A DNA stretch of 64,000 bases from Duganella sp. CF517. Its GTDB lineage: Bacteria > Pseudomonadota > Gammaproteobacteria > Burkholderiales > Burkholderiaceae_D. The position numbers were made by a program, and so were the translations under genes. The stretch lies in contig NZ_FODC01000006.1 of NCBI RefSeq assembly GCF_900110275.1, positions 186,001 through 250,000 on the forward strand, given 5' to 3'. The notes beneath the pieces were generated by a model. That model saw only the letters and a list, made by a program, of their open reading frames with translations, was not told where the DNA came from and did no database searches. Below, piece after piece: positions 1 through 11,024 of this stretch. How positions within the stretch are numbered: the first letter of the stretch is position 1; each line of letters begins with the position of its first letter.

Positions 1-10
1 TCGATGGTGC

Positions 11-3622
<3,612 letters not shown>

Positions 3623-3713
3623 TTCATCCTTGTCGGGCGGGTCGGACGTGAAATCGGAGAACTACCGGGGTGCTCGGGAATTCTCCTATCAATGCCCGAC
3701 CTTGGCAACAGTA

Positions 3714-4463
3714 TTAACGTTGTGCGGCGGCGATGATCACGTCGGCGACTTTTTGCGGCTGCGACACCATCGGCACGTGGCTCGCTTTCAGCGTGATAGT
3801 GGTGGCGTTGATTTTCTTGGCGAACGCTTGCTGCAAGGCCGGATCGATCATGCGGTCGTCGGACGCGGCGATGTAGTAGTTCGCCTTGTTTTTCCAGGCC
3901 GCCACGGTGGTCTTGTCGGCGAAGGCCTTGGCGGCGATCGGGCCCTGGGTGGCGGCGATCAGCGCGGCGGTGGCCGGCGCGACGTCCTGGGCGAAGTTGG
4001 TGGAGACCGACGCCGTCGGCAGCCACAGGAAACCGCCGGCGTCGGCCTGCAGCGTGGCGATCCCTGGCGGCACCGCGTAGTCCTTGCCCAGTTCGGCGCT
4101 GGACTGGCCTTCGGACGGCGCGAACGCGGCCACGTAGACCAGCGCCTTGACCTTGTCGCTGGTGCCGGCCTCGGTGATCACGGTGCCGCCCCACGAGTGG
4201 CCGACCAGCACCACTTTACCGGTTTGCGCGTCGATCACGCGCCGGGCGGCGGCGACGTCGTCTGCCAGCGAGGTCAGCGGGTTTTGCACGGCCACCACCT
4301 TCAAGCCCTTGGCTTGCAGCAGCGGGATGATTTTTTCCCAGCTGGAACCGTCGGCAAAGGCGCCGTGCACCAGCACCACGGTGGTATCGGCGGCCGGCGT
4401 GGCGGCTTGGGCGGTCAGGACGGTGGCGGCCAGCAGGGCGGAGGCGATGATCGAGCGTTTCAT
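3714..4463 (-). CDS. Exported alpha/beta hydrolase
   Basis: A 249-residue alpha/beta-hydrolase-fold enzyme with a cleavable signal peptide (residues 1-20, ending in AQA). The oxyanion region VLVHGAF is near residue 31, the nucleophile elbow is GHSWGG, an acidic residue lies in AASDDRM, and the catalytic His is in KASHVPM near the C-terminus. This pattern fits the small esterase/hydroxynitrile-lyase-like group often annotated simply as alpha/beta hydrolase. The substrate cannot be told from sequence. It probably acts in the periplasm or outside the cell. It is divergent from the FNR-type gene, with about 240 bases of AT-richer sequence between them that must hold its promoter. Confidence 0.88.
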   Translation of the reverse strand: MKRSIIASALLAATVLTAQAATPAADTTVVLVHGAFADGSSWEKIIPLLQAKGLKVVAVQNPLTSLADDVAAARRVIDAQTGKVVLVGHSWGGTVITEAGTSDKVKALVYVAAFAPSEGQSSAELGKDYAVPPGIATLQADAGGFLWLPTASVSTNFAQDVAPATAALIAATQGPIAAKAFADKTTVAAWKNKANYYIAASDDRMIDPALQQAFAKKINATTITLKASHVPMVSQPQKVADVIIAAAQR

Positions 4464-4706
4464 GGTGTATCCTTTCGAGGTTGGTTGTTTGCGATTAAGT
4501 AGTGTGCGACTTGCTTGAGTTGAACTATAGCGAACAATAAAATAGCGCGCAAGTTAAATTTGACCGGATGTCGAAAATATTTTTCAGCGCCTGCCGTGGC
4601 GGTGGCGGGGTCGCTAGCATCGGGCAAGGCGCGCAACGCGGCGAATACCTGATCGGCATGGTGCGGCATCGCACCAAAGCGCCAACGAATGGTCTACACT
4701 GGCGCC

Positions 4707-5465
4707 ATGATAAGAGACCTTCCCGCACTGGTGCTGCCCGGCGCCACCATCGACATCCTCAAGGCAAGCTGCGCCAACTGCAGCATGCACCAGCTGTGTT
4801 TGCCGATGGGACTGGGCAACGAAGACATGGACCGGCTCGACCAGATCATCGGCCGCCGCCGCAAGGTCGCGCGCGGCGCCGTGTTGTTCCGCATCGGCGA
4901 CCCGTTCGTGAATTTGTACGCGATCCGGCTGGGCCACTTCAAGACCTACCAGGTCAACCGCGAAGGCGCCGAGCAGATCACCGGTTTCCAGATGGCGGGC
5001 GAGCTGTTGGGCATGGACGCCATCAGCACCGACCTGCACCATTGCACCGCCGTCGCGCTGGAGGACAGCGAGGTGTGCGAGATCCCGTTCGGCAGCCTGC
5101 AACAGCTGCTGGCCGACATGCCGACCTTGCTGCGGCATTTCCACCGCATGATGAGCCAGGAGATCACGCGCGAGCAAAGCGTCATGCTCCTGCTGGGCAA
5201 TATGCAGGCGACGCAGCGCTTCGCCGCCTTCCTGGTCAACCTGTCGTCGCGCTACGAGGCGCGGGGCTACTCGCCCAACACCTTCCAGCTGCGCATGTCG
5301 CGCGAAGAGATCGGCAACTACCTCGGGCTGACGATCGAAAGCATCAGCCGCCTGCTGTCGAAGTTCAAGAAGGAAGGCTTGCTACGCGTCAGCAACCGCG
5401 AAATCGAACTGCTCGACCCGCCGATGCTCAAGGCCATCACCGCCGGCACCCAAACCTGCCACTAG
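4707..5465 (+). CDS. fnr: FNR-type oxygen-responsive transcription regulator
   Basis: A 252-residue Crp/Fnr family protein. From the chosen ATG, the iron-sulfur ligands of FNR are all present: Cys22, Cys25 and Cys31 in SCANCSMHQLC, and Cys124 in VCEIPF. The C-terminal helix-turn-helix has GNYLGLTIESISRLL, which keeps the Glu, Ser and Arg that read TTGAT half-sites in E. coli FNR. It should therefore be a [4Fe-4S] regulator active at low oxygen. The context fits: it faces the cbb3 oxidase/hemN/aer block, which carries two perfect FNR boxes. An in-frame ATG also exists at 4689. Neither start has a Shine-Dalgarno; 4707 was chosen because it matches the usual FNR N-terminus. A TACACT box at 4695-4700 would give an almost leaderless mRNA. 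Confidence 0.95.
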   Translation: MIRDLPALVLPGATIDILKASCANCSMHQLCLPMGLGNEDMDRLDQIIGRRRKVARGAVLFRIGDPFVNLYAIRLGHFKTYQVNREGAEQITGFQMAGELLGMDAISTDLHHCTAVALEDSEVCEIPFGSLQQLLADMPTLLRHFHRMMSQEITREQSVMLLLGNMQATQRFAAFLVNLSSRYEARGYSPNTFQLRMSREEIGNYLGLTIESISRLLSKFKKEGLLRVSNREIELLDPPMLKAITAGTQTCH

Positions 5466-5481
5466 CGGCACAGCGCCCCCC

Positions 5482-5507
5482 GGGGTCAGTGCCGACATTC
5501 GGACATT
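5482..5507 (+). repeat. REP-like repeat, family A, copy 1
   Basis: The 26-base unit GGGGTCAGTGCCGACATTCG plus GACATT is repeated exactly at 5523-5548 and in inverse at 5590-5615. It lies between the convergent ends of fnr and fixH, a typical REP position. It shares GGGGTCA and CATTCGGACA with the repeats around the RAYT transposase at 31-32 kb. Confidence 0.85.
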
Positions 5508-5522
5508 TACAAACGCACCCGC

Positions 5523-5548
5523 GGGGTCAGTGCCGACATTCGGACATT
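5523..5548 (+). repeat. REP-like repeat, family A, copy 2
   Basis: Direct repeat of copy 1, identical over 26 bases. Its inverse partner is at 5590-5615. Together they can form a long hairpin with a loop of about 41 bases, the layout of a REPIN (paired inverted REP). A role as bidirectional terminator between fnr and fixH is possible but not shown. Confidence 0.85.
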
Positions 5549-5589
5549 CACGAACCTTCGCGTTCTACAAAAGTTCCCCGATTTATCGA

Positions 5590-5615
5590 AATGTCCGAAT
5601 GTCGGCACTGACCCC
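5590..5615 (-). repeat. REP-like repeat, family A, inverted copy 3
   Basis: Exact reverse complement of the 26-base unit at 5482 and 5523. It ends five bases before the fixH stop codon at 5621. Confidence 0.85.
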
Positions 5616-5620
5616 CGGGG

Positions 5621-6139
5621 TTAGTCGGCGCGGAGGGTGACGCTGCGCTGCGTCGGCCAGCTCCACGCCCCCGCCAGCCGCCAGTCGCGCTTTTCGCCTT
5701 CCACCAGCACCACCCAGCGGCTGCGCTCGAGCATCGGCAGATTGATCCGGAAGCTGCCGAATTCGTCCGGCTGCACCACCAGCTGGATGTCCTTGGCCGG
5801 CAGGGTCGCGTGCGACAGGCGCACGAACAGCCGCTCCGTTTTGCCGTGGTCGTCGCTATCGCGGCGCAGCTGCCCTGCCAGCAGGCCCTGCGTGGCGTCG
5901 TAGCCGATCGACATCGACAACCCCAGGCTGCTGGCCACGCGGTCGCGCCGCAAGTCCTGGTTGATGGCCTTGCCCTGCTTGTAGTAGTCGCCCACCACCA
6001 GCGCGTCCTGCCGCGTGAAGGCCAGGTAGCCGGTGTAGACGCCGGCGACGATGACGATCGCCGGCCCGGCCATCAGCAGCCACGGCCAGCGCTGCTTCCA
6101 CCACGGCGTTGCCGTGGTATGCAATATCGATACGGTCAT
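5621..6139 (-). CDS. fixH: FixH family protein of the cbb3 oxidase cluster
   Basis: A 172-residue protein with one N-terminal membrane helix (about residues 18-38, WLLMAGPAIVIVAGVYTGYL) and a periplasmic domain. FixH/CcoH proteins are assembly or stability factors for cbb3 oxidase, sometimes linked to copper delivery by CcoI. The gene is the last of the ccoNOQPG-fixH run: the ccoG stop lies 10 bases upstream of its start, so co-transcription is likely. Similarity at the primary level is modest, as usual for this family, and the assignment leans on size, topology and position. It ends next to the REP-like repeats. Confidence 0.88.
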   Translation of the reverse strand: MTVSILHTTATPWWKQRWPWLLMAGPAIVIVAGVYTGYLAFTRQDALVVGDYYKQGKAINQDLRRDRVASSLGLSMSIGYDATQGLLAGQLRRDSDDHGKTERLFVRLSHATLPAKDIQLVVQPDEFGSFRINLPMLERSRWVVLVEGEKRDWRLAGAWSWPTQRSVTLRAD

Positions 6140-6149
6140 GCGGTTCTCC

Positions 6150-7535
6150 TTAGCGCGGTACGATGAAGACCGCGTCTTCCTTCACATGCAGCGACGGGTC
6201 GTCCACCGACGTCAGTTCGACGGCGATCTTGTTCGAGCCCGGATGGGCGGCGCCGTGCGCCGTGCGCAGCCGGATCGGATGCGCCTTGGTTTCGGTGGCG
6301 TCGAGCCGCACCAGCTCCGGCGTGACCTGCGTCAACGTGTCGATGCCGCTGACCTTGATGCGGTACGTTTGCGCCCGCTCGGACGTGTTCATGATCTGCA
6401 GCCGATAAACGTTTTCGATCATGCCGTCCTCGACCTCGCGGCCCATGGCGCCACGGTCGCGGATCACGTCGAGCTTGAGCGGCACCCGCAGGTACAGCGC
6501 GGTGCCGACGGCGGCCACGATCAGCGCCAAAATGGCGGCGTAGATGCGCACCCGGGGACGCAAGGTGCGGCGGCGGATTTCCGTCGGCGTCAAGTGCATG
6601 TCCATCGCGCGCTCGGTGCTGTAGCGGATCAGCCCGCGCGGCAGGCCGATCTTGTCCATGACGCCGTTGCAGGCGTCGACGCAGGCGGCGCAGCCGATGC
6701 ATTCGTACTGCAAGCCGTTGCGGATGTCGATGCCGGTCGGGCACACCTGCACGCACATCGAGCAGTCGATGCAGTCGCCGCCGTTGCCGGCCGCCTTCTT
6801 CGACAGCGGCATGCGCGGTTCGCCGCGCTCGCCGGCGTAGGTGATGATCAGGGTGTCGCGGTCGAACATCGAGCTCTGGAAGCGGGCGTACGGACACATG
6901 TATTTGCATACCTGCTCGCGCATCCAGCCGGCGTTGCCGTAGGTGGCGAAGCTGTAGAACACCACCCAGTACCATTCCCACGGGCCAAAGCTCAACGTCA
7001 GCACTTCTTGCGCCAGGTGCTTGATCGGCGTGAAGTAGCCGACGAAGGTGAAGCCGGTCCATAGCGCCACCGCGCCCCACGCCAGGTGCTTGGCGCTTTT
7101 CTTGGCGAACTTGGACACCGACGGCGGCTGGCGGTCGAGCGCCATGCGCGCGCTGCGCTTGCCTTCGATCCGGCGTTCTATCCACAGGAAGATTTCGGTG
7201 TACACCGTCTGCGGACAGGCGAAGCCGCACCATACCCGCCCCGCCACCGCCGTCGCCAGGAACAGCAGATAGGCGCAGATGATCAGCAGCGCGGCCAGGT
7301 AGATGAAATCCTGCGGCCACAACACCAGGCCGAAGATGTAGAACTTGCGCGCGCCCAGGTCGAACAGCAAGGCCTGGCGGTCGTTCCATTGCAGCCAGGG
7401 CGTGCAGTAGAACGCCAGCTGCGTCAGCCAGACGAACAGCCAGCGCAGCCGGGCATAGCGGCCCGAGGCCTCGCGCGGGTAGATCTCCTCCCGCGCGGCG
7501 TACATGTGGACGACTTGTGATTCAGGCGAGCTCAT
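6150..7535 (-). CDS. ccoG: Cytochrome c oxidase accessory protein CcoG (FixG/RdxA)
   Basis: A 461-residue polytopic ferredoxin-like membrane protein. It carries GRVWCGFACPQTVYTE in a membrane-proximal loop and two [4Fe-4S] ligand sets, CIDCSMCVQVCP and CIGCAACVDAC, followed by a C-terminal immunoglobulin-like periplasmic domain. CcoG is known to reduce copper during maturation of the CuB centre of cbb3 oxidase. The start at 7535 (MSSPESQ) was preferred over a longer arginine/proline-rich extension that would run back into ccoP. It begins 13 bases after the ccoP stop, so it belongs to the ccoNOQPG transcript. Confidence 0.95.
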   Translation of the reverse strand: MSSPESQVVHMYAAREEIYPREASGRYARLRWLFVWLTQLAFYCTPWLQWNDRQALLFDLGARKFYIFGLVLWPQDFIYLAALLIICAYLLFLATAVAGRVWCGFACPQTVYTEIFLWIERRIEGKRSARMALDRQPPSVSKFAKKSAKHLAWGAVALWTGFTFVGYFTPIKHLAQEVLTLSFGPWEWYWVVFYSFATYGNAGWMREQVCKYMCPYARFQSSMFDRDTLIITYAGERGEPRMPLSKKAAGNGGDCIDCSMCVQVCPTGIDIRNGLQYECIGCAACVDACNGVMDKIGLPRGLIRYSTERAMDMHLTPTEIRRRTLRPRVRIYAAILALIVAAVGTALYLRVPLKLDVIRDRGAMGREVEDGMIENVYRLQIMNTSERAQTYRIKVSGIDTLTQVTPELVRLDATETKAHPIRLRTAHGAAHPGSNKIAVELTSVDDPSLHVKEDAVFIVPR

Positions 7536-7548
7536 AATCTTCGATGGC

Positions 7549-8526
7549 TTATTCCGCCGCGGGCGTGGTGGCGGCGACGGCCGGCGCCGGCGGAACCGGC
7601 GACGCCTCCGGCGCGTTGACGTCGTTCGACAAGCTCCACACATACGCCGCCAGCACGTGCACCTTGGCGTCGCCGAGGAAGTCCTCGAACGCCGGCATGG
7701 TGGCGTTGCGGCCCTTGCGGATGGTTTCCATGATGGTTTCGGCGCTGCCGCCGAACAGCCACACCTTGTCGCTCAGGTTGGGCGCGCCAATCGCCTGGTT
7801 GCCGGTGCCGCCGGCGCTGTGGCAGGCCATGCAGGCGCCGAACTTGCCCTTGCCGAACACCGCCTTGATCGGATCGGCGGTCGAGCCGGACAGGCTGAGC
7901 ACGTAGTGGGCGACGTTTTCCACCTCCTTGTCCGAGCCGAGCGCGGCGCCCATCGGCGGCATCACGCCCACGCGGCCGTGCAGGATGGTTTCCTTGATGG
8001 TTTGCGGCGTGCCGCCGAACAGCCAGTCGTTGTCGGTCAGGTTGGGGAAGCCCTTGTTGCCGCGCGCGTCCGAGCCGTGGCATTGCGCGCAGTAGGTCAG
8101 GAACAGGCGCTGGCCGATGGCGTGCGCCTTCGGATCGGCGGCGACCTTCTTCAGGTCCTGCTTCTGGTATTGCGCGAACAGCGGGCCGTATTCGGTTTCG
8201 GCCTGCTTGAGCTCGGCCTGATACTGGCCGGACGACTTCCAGCCCAGCTTGCCCGCGTAGCTGCCCAGGCCCGGATACAGGAACAGATAGGCCAGCGCGA
8301 AAATGATGGTGATGTAGAACAGCCACATCCACCAGCGCGGCATCGGCGTGTTCAGTTCGGTCAAGTCCTCGTCCCAGGTGTGGCCCGTCGTACCAACCTG
8401 GCCGTCCTTGCCCTTGGCCAGCTTGACCTTGGCCTGCGAGTACAGCAGGATGCCGCAACCGGCGATGCCGAGCAGGGTCAGCACGACGATGTACAGGTCC
8501 CAGAAACCGTTGGTGAAATCAGCCAT
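7549..8526 (-). CDS. ccoP: cbb3-type cytochrome c oxidase subunit III, dihaem
   Basis: A 325-residue subunit with two N-terminal membrane helices (about 11-29 and 66-85) and two periplasmic c-type cytochrome domains. The haem sites are CAQCH at 146-150 and CMACH at 232-236, with candidate axial Met residues in VMPPMG and ATMPAF. It passes electrons from soluble cytochrome c to CcoO and CcoN. The start overlaps the end of ccoQ by 8 bases, suggesting translational coupling. The C-terminal tail after about residue 305 is Ala/Pro-rich. Confidence 0.97.
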   Translation of the reverse strand: MADFTNGFWDLYIVVLTLLGIAGCGILLYSQAKVKLAKGKDGQVGTTGHTWDEDLTELNTPMPRWWMWLFYITIIFALAYLFLYPGLGSYAGKLGWKSSGQYQAELKQAETEYGPLFAQYQKQDLKKVAADPKAHAIGQRLFLTYCAQCHGSDARGNKGFPNLTDNDWLFGGTPQTIKETILHGRVGVMPPMGAALGSDKEVENVAHYVLSLSGSTADPIKAVFGKGKFGACMACHSAGGTGNQAIGAPNLSDKVWLFGGSAETIMETIRKGRNATMPAFEDFLGDAKVHVLAAYVWSLSNDVNAPEASPVPPAPAVAATTPAAE

Positions 8527-8704
8527 GGCCGTTCTCCCGGCCGGGTTGGTCGAGGTGCTCGTCCTCGAACGGCAGCCGCGCGGCCTTGGCGAAGTCGTCT
8601 TCCTTGTTGGAGATGAACGTCCACCACAGGATGCCGACGAACGTGATGAAGGAAATCACCGTCATCACGCTGCTGGCGCGGTCAAACAGGTTCTCGATAG
8701 CCAT
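8519..8704 (-). CDS. ccoQ: cbb3-type cytochrome oxidase subunit IV (CcoQ/FixQ)
   Basis: A 61-residue single-helix protein (FITFVGILWWTFISN forms the helix core) typical of CcoQ, which stabilises the cbb3 complex. It lies one base after the ccoO stop and overlaps ccoP by 8 bases. Small size, one hydrophobic helix, acidic C-terminal tail and position between ccoO and ccoP identify it. Confidence 0.93.
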   Translation of the reverse strand: MAIENLFDRASSVMTVISFITFVGILWWTFISNKEDDFAKAARLPFEDEHLDQPGRENGHG

Positions 8705-8705
8705 G

Positions 8706-9320
8706 CTAGTTCCTCGTCTTGATTAATGTGCCCAGGCCTTGCAGATAGGCGATCAGGGCGTCTTCTTCGGTCTTGTCTTTGAGCTCTTCCGGCGCGGCGG
8801 CGATCTCGGCGTCGGTGTACGGGTCGCCCAGGCGTTGCAGCGCGCGCATCTTCGGCACGATCTCGGCCGGCACCAGCGCGGTCTTGGCCAGCCACGGATA
8901 GTTCGGCATGTTCGATTCCGGCACCACGTCGCGCGGGCTGGCCAGGTGCGTGCGGTGCCATTCGTCGCTGTAGCGCCCGCCCACGCGCGCCAGGTCGGGA
9001 CCGGTGCGCTTGGAACCCCACTGGAACGGCCGGTCGTAGACGAACTCGCCGGCGACCGAATAGTGGCCGTAGCGCTCGGTCTCGGCGCGGAACGGCCGCA
9101 CCATCTGCGAATGGCAGTTGTAGCAGCCTTCGCGCACGTAGACGTCGCGTCCGGCCAGGCGCAGCGGCGAGTACGGCTTCAGGCCGGCGACCGGTTCGGT
9201 GGTCGATTTCTGGAAGAACAGCGGGACGATCTCGACGGCGCCGCCGACGCTGACCACCAGGGTCACCAGCGCGATCAGCAGCCAGGGGTTTTTCTCGATC
9301 CACTCATGTGAAAATTTCAT
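8706..9320 (-). CDS. ccoO: cbb3-type cytochrome c oxidase subunit II, monohaem
   Basis: A 204-residue membrane-anchored cytochrome c with an N-terminal helix (about 14-34) and one haem site, CYNCHSQ, followed by the conserved MVRPFRAETERYGHYS stretch seen in CcoO. It moves electrons between CcoP and the catalytic subunit CcoN. It begins 14 bases after the ccoN stop. Length and motif order match the family fully. Confidence 0.97.
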   Translation of the reverse strand: MKFSHEWIEKNPWLLIALVTLVVSVGGAVEIVPLFFQKSTTEPVAGLKPYSPLRLAGRDVYVREGCYNCHSQMVRPFRAETERYGHYSVAGEFVYDRPFQWGSKRTGPDLARVGGRYSDEWHRTHLASPRDVVPESNMPNYPWLAKTALVPAEIVPKMRALQRLGDPYTDAEIAAAPEELKDKTEEDALIAYLQGLGTLIKTRN

Positions 9321-9334
9321 GCTTCGCTCCGATA

Positions 9335-10762
9335 TCAGGCGTGGCCGGCGGCCAGCGCGGGAATGCGCGCGGTCGCGGTCTCGCGGTTACGCAAGGTCAT
9401 CCAGGTGTTGTAGCCCATCAGGCACATGCCGCCCAGGTACAACAGGCCGCCGCCGAAGCGCACCACGTAGTACGGATAGGTGGCCTTGACGCCCTCGACG
9501 AAGGTGTAGGTCAAGGTGCCGTCGGGGTTGACCGCGCGCCACATCAAGCCCTGCATGACGCCGGCGATCCACATGGCGGCGATGTACAGCACGATGCCGA
9601 TGGTGGCGACCCAGAAGTGCAGGTCGATCAGCTTGGTGCTGTACATCTTTTGCTGGCCGGCCAGGCGCGGGATCAGGTAGTAGATCGAGCCCATCGTGAT
9701 GAAGCCGACCCAGCCGAGCGCGCCGCCGTGGACGTGGGCGATGCTCCAGTCGGTGTAGTGCGACAGCGAGTTGATGGTCTTGATCGACATCATCGGCCCT
9801 TCGAAGGTGGCGATGCCGTAGAACGACAGCGAGACGATCATGAATTTCAGGATCGGGTCGGTGCGCAGCTTGTGCCAGGCGCCCGACAACGTCATGATGC
9901 CGTTGATCATGCCGCCCCACGACGGCGCCAGCAGCACCAGCGAGAACACCATGCCGATCGATTGCGTCCAGTCCGGCAGCGCGGTGTAGTGCAGGTGGTG
10001 CGGGCCGGCCCACATGTAGGTGAAGATCAGCGCCCAGAAGTGCACGATCGACAGGCGGTACGAGTACACGGGACGCTCGGCCTGCTTGGGGATGAAGTAG
10101 TAGACCATGCCGAGGTAGCCGGCGGTCAGGATGAAGCCGACCGCGTTGTGGCCGTACCACCATTGGATCATCGCGTCCTGCACGCCCGAGTAGGCCGAGT
10201 ACGATTTAAACGCCGAGGCCGGCATGCTGGCGCCGTTGACCACGTGCAGCAGGGTGACGGCGATGATGTAGGCGCCGAAAAACCAGTTGGCGACGTAGAT
10301 GTGCTTGACCTTGCGCTTGAGCAGCGTGCCGAAGAACACGATCGCGTAGGCGATCCAGACCACGGCGATCAGGATCGTGATCGGCCATTCCAGCTCGGCG
10401 TATTCCTTGCCGCGCGTCAGGCCCATCGGCAACGTCACGACCGCGCTCAGGATCACCGCCTGCCAGCCCCAGAAGGTGAAGGCGGCCAGCTTGTCCGAGA
10501 ACAGGCGCACCTGGCAAGTGCGCTGGACCACGTAGTACGAGGTGGCGAACAGGCCGCAGATGCCGAACGCGAAGATCACCGCGTTGGTGTGCAGCGGCCG
10601 CAGGCGGCCGTAGGTCAGCCAGGGGATGTCCAGGTTCAGCGCCGGCCAGGCCAGTTGGGCGGCGATGATCACCCCCACCAGCATGCCGACGATGCCCCAG
10701 ACTACGGTTGCGATCGCAAATTGCTTGACGATCTTGTAGTTGTAGTTCTGTGCCAGGTCCAC
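9335..10762 (-). CDS. ccoN: cbb3-type cytochrome c oxidase catalytic subunit I
   Basis: The 475-residue polytopic haem-copper oxidase subunit, with family segments such as RPLHTNAVIFAFG (low-spin haem His), WWYGHNAVGF (CuB/Tyr region) and TDWSIAHVHGGALGW. It reduces O2 with high affinity and pumps protons. The reading frame stays open up to a TTG at 10822. That start would sit only six bases from the FNR box and inside the promoter, so I chose the GTG at 10762. It has GGGAG at good distance and gives MDLAQNYNYKIVKQF, which fits family N-termini. Transcription probably starts near 10794, 41.5 bases from the centre of the FNR box. Confidence 0.96.
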   Translation of the reverse strand: MDLAQNYNYKIVKQFAIATVVWGIVGMLVGVIIAAQLAWPALNLDIPWLTYGRLRPLHTNAVIFAFGICGLFATSYYVVQRTCQVRLFSDKLAAFTFWGWQAVILSAVVTLPMGLTRGKEYAELEWPITILIAVVWIAYAIVFFGTLLKRKVKHIYVANWFFGAYIIAVTLLHVVNGASMPASAFKSYSAYSGVQDAMIQWWYGHNAVGFILTAGYLGMVYYFIPKQAERPVYSYRLSIVHFWALIFTYMWAGPHHLHYTALPDWTQSIGMVFSLVLLAPSWGGMINGIMTLSGAWHKLRTDPILKFMIVSLSFYGIATFEGPMMSIKTINSLSHYTDWSIAHVHGGALGWVGFITMGSIYYLIPRLAGQQKMYSTKLIDLHFWVATIGIVLYIAAMWIAGVMQGLMWRAVNPDGTLTYTFVEGVKATYPYYVVRFGGGLLYLGGMCLMGYNTWMTLRNRETATARIPALAAGHA

Positions 10763-10828
10763 GAAGTTCTCCCATAGAACGCTTTGATGATGTAAGTCAA
10801 AGGTTACTTTTCGGGGCTTCAAAAAACC

Positions 10829-10842
10829 TTGATGTGGATCAA
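10829..10842 (-). promoter_or_regulatory. FNR box and class II promoter of ccoN
   Basis: TTGATGTGGATCAA is a perfect match to the FNR consensus TTGATnnnnATCAA. A TAACCT hexamer lies at 10801-10806 on the minus strand, exactly where the -10 box of an FNR-dependent promoter centred at -41.5 should be. This predicts a start near 10794, about 32 bases before the ccoN GTG. The box overlaps the stop codon of ccoS. Confidence 0.88.
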
Positions 10843-11024
10843 AATTTTCCGGATGGGTCTTTCTCGCCGGCGTTTACTGTCGACGAGTCGTCGTCCTGCA
10901 ACAGGCGCAATGCCGGACCGACCAGATCGTCGAACTGGCCGTCGTCGGCGGCGTTGAAGAACACCCACAAGGCGGCGAACACCAGCGCCACGCTGAGCGG
11001 AACCAGCAAGAATAAGGCTTCCAT
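10839..11024 (-). CDS. ccoS: cbb3-type cytochrome oxidase assembly protein CcoS
   Basis: A 61-residue protein beginning MEALFLLVPLSVALVF with one N-terminal membrane helix and a short acidic tail, the form of CcoS. CcoS is needed for insertion of haem and copper cofactors into cbb3 oxidase. It follows ccoI with an overlapping stop/start (TGATG, sharing base 11024), so translation is coupled. The last codons (SGKF-stop) lie inside the ccoN promoter element and its stop codon is part of the FNR box. Confidence 0.92.
   Translation of the reverse strand: MEALFLLVPLSVALVFAALWVFFNAADDGQFDDLVGPALRLLQDDDSSTVNAGEKDPSGKF

Noticed and set aside
5482..5615. A possible CRISPR array
   Set aside because: There are only three units, one inverted, with unequal spacing and no cas genes. 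REP-like repeats explain it better.
10763..10822. TTG start of ccoN at 10822
   Set aside because: It would place the start codon inside the promoter and six bases from the FNR box, with no ribosome site; the GTG at 10762 is better.
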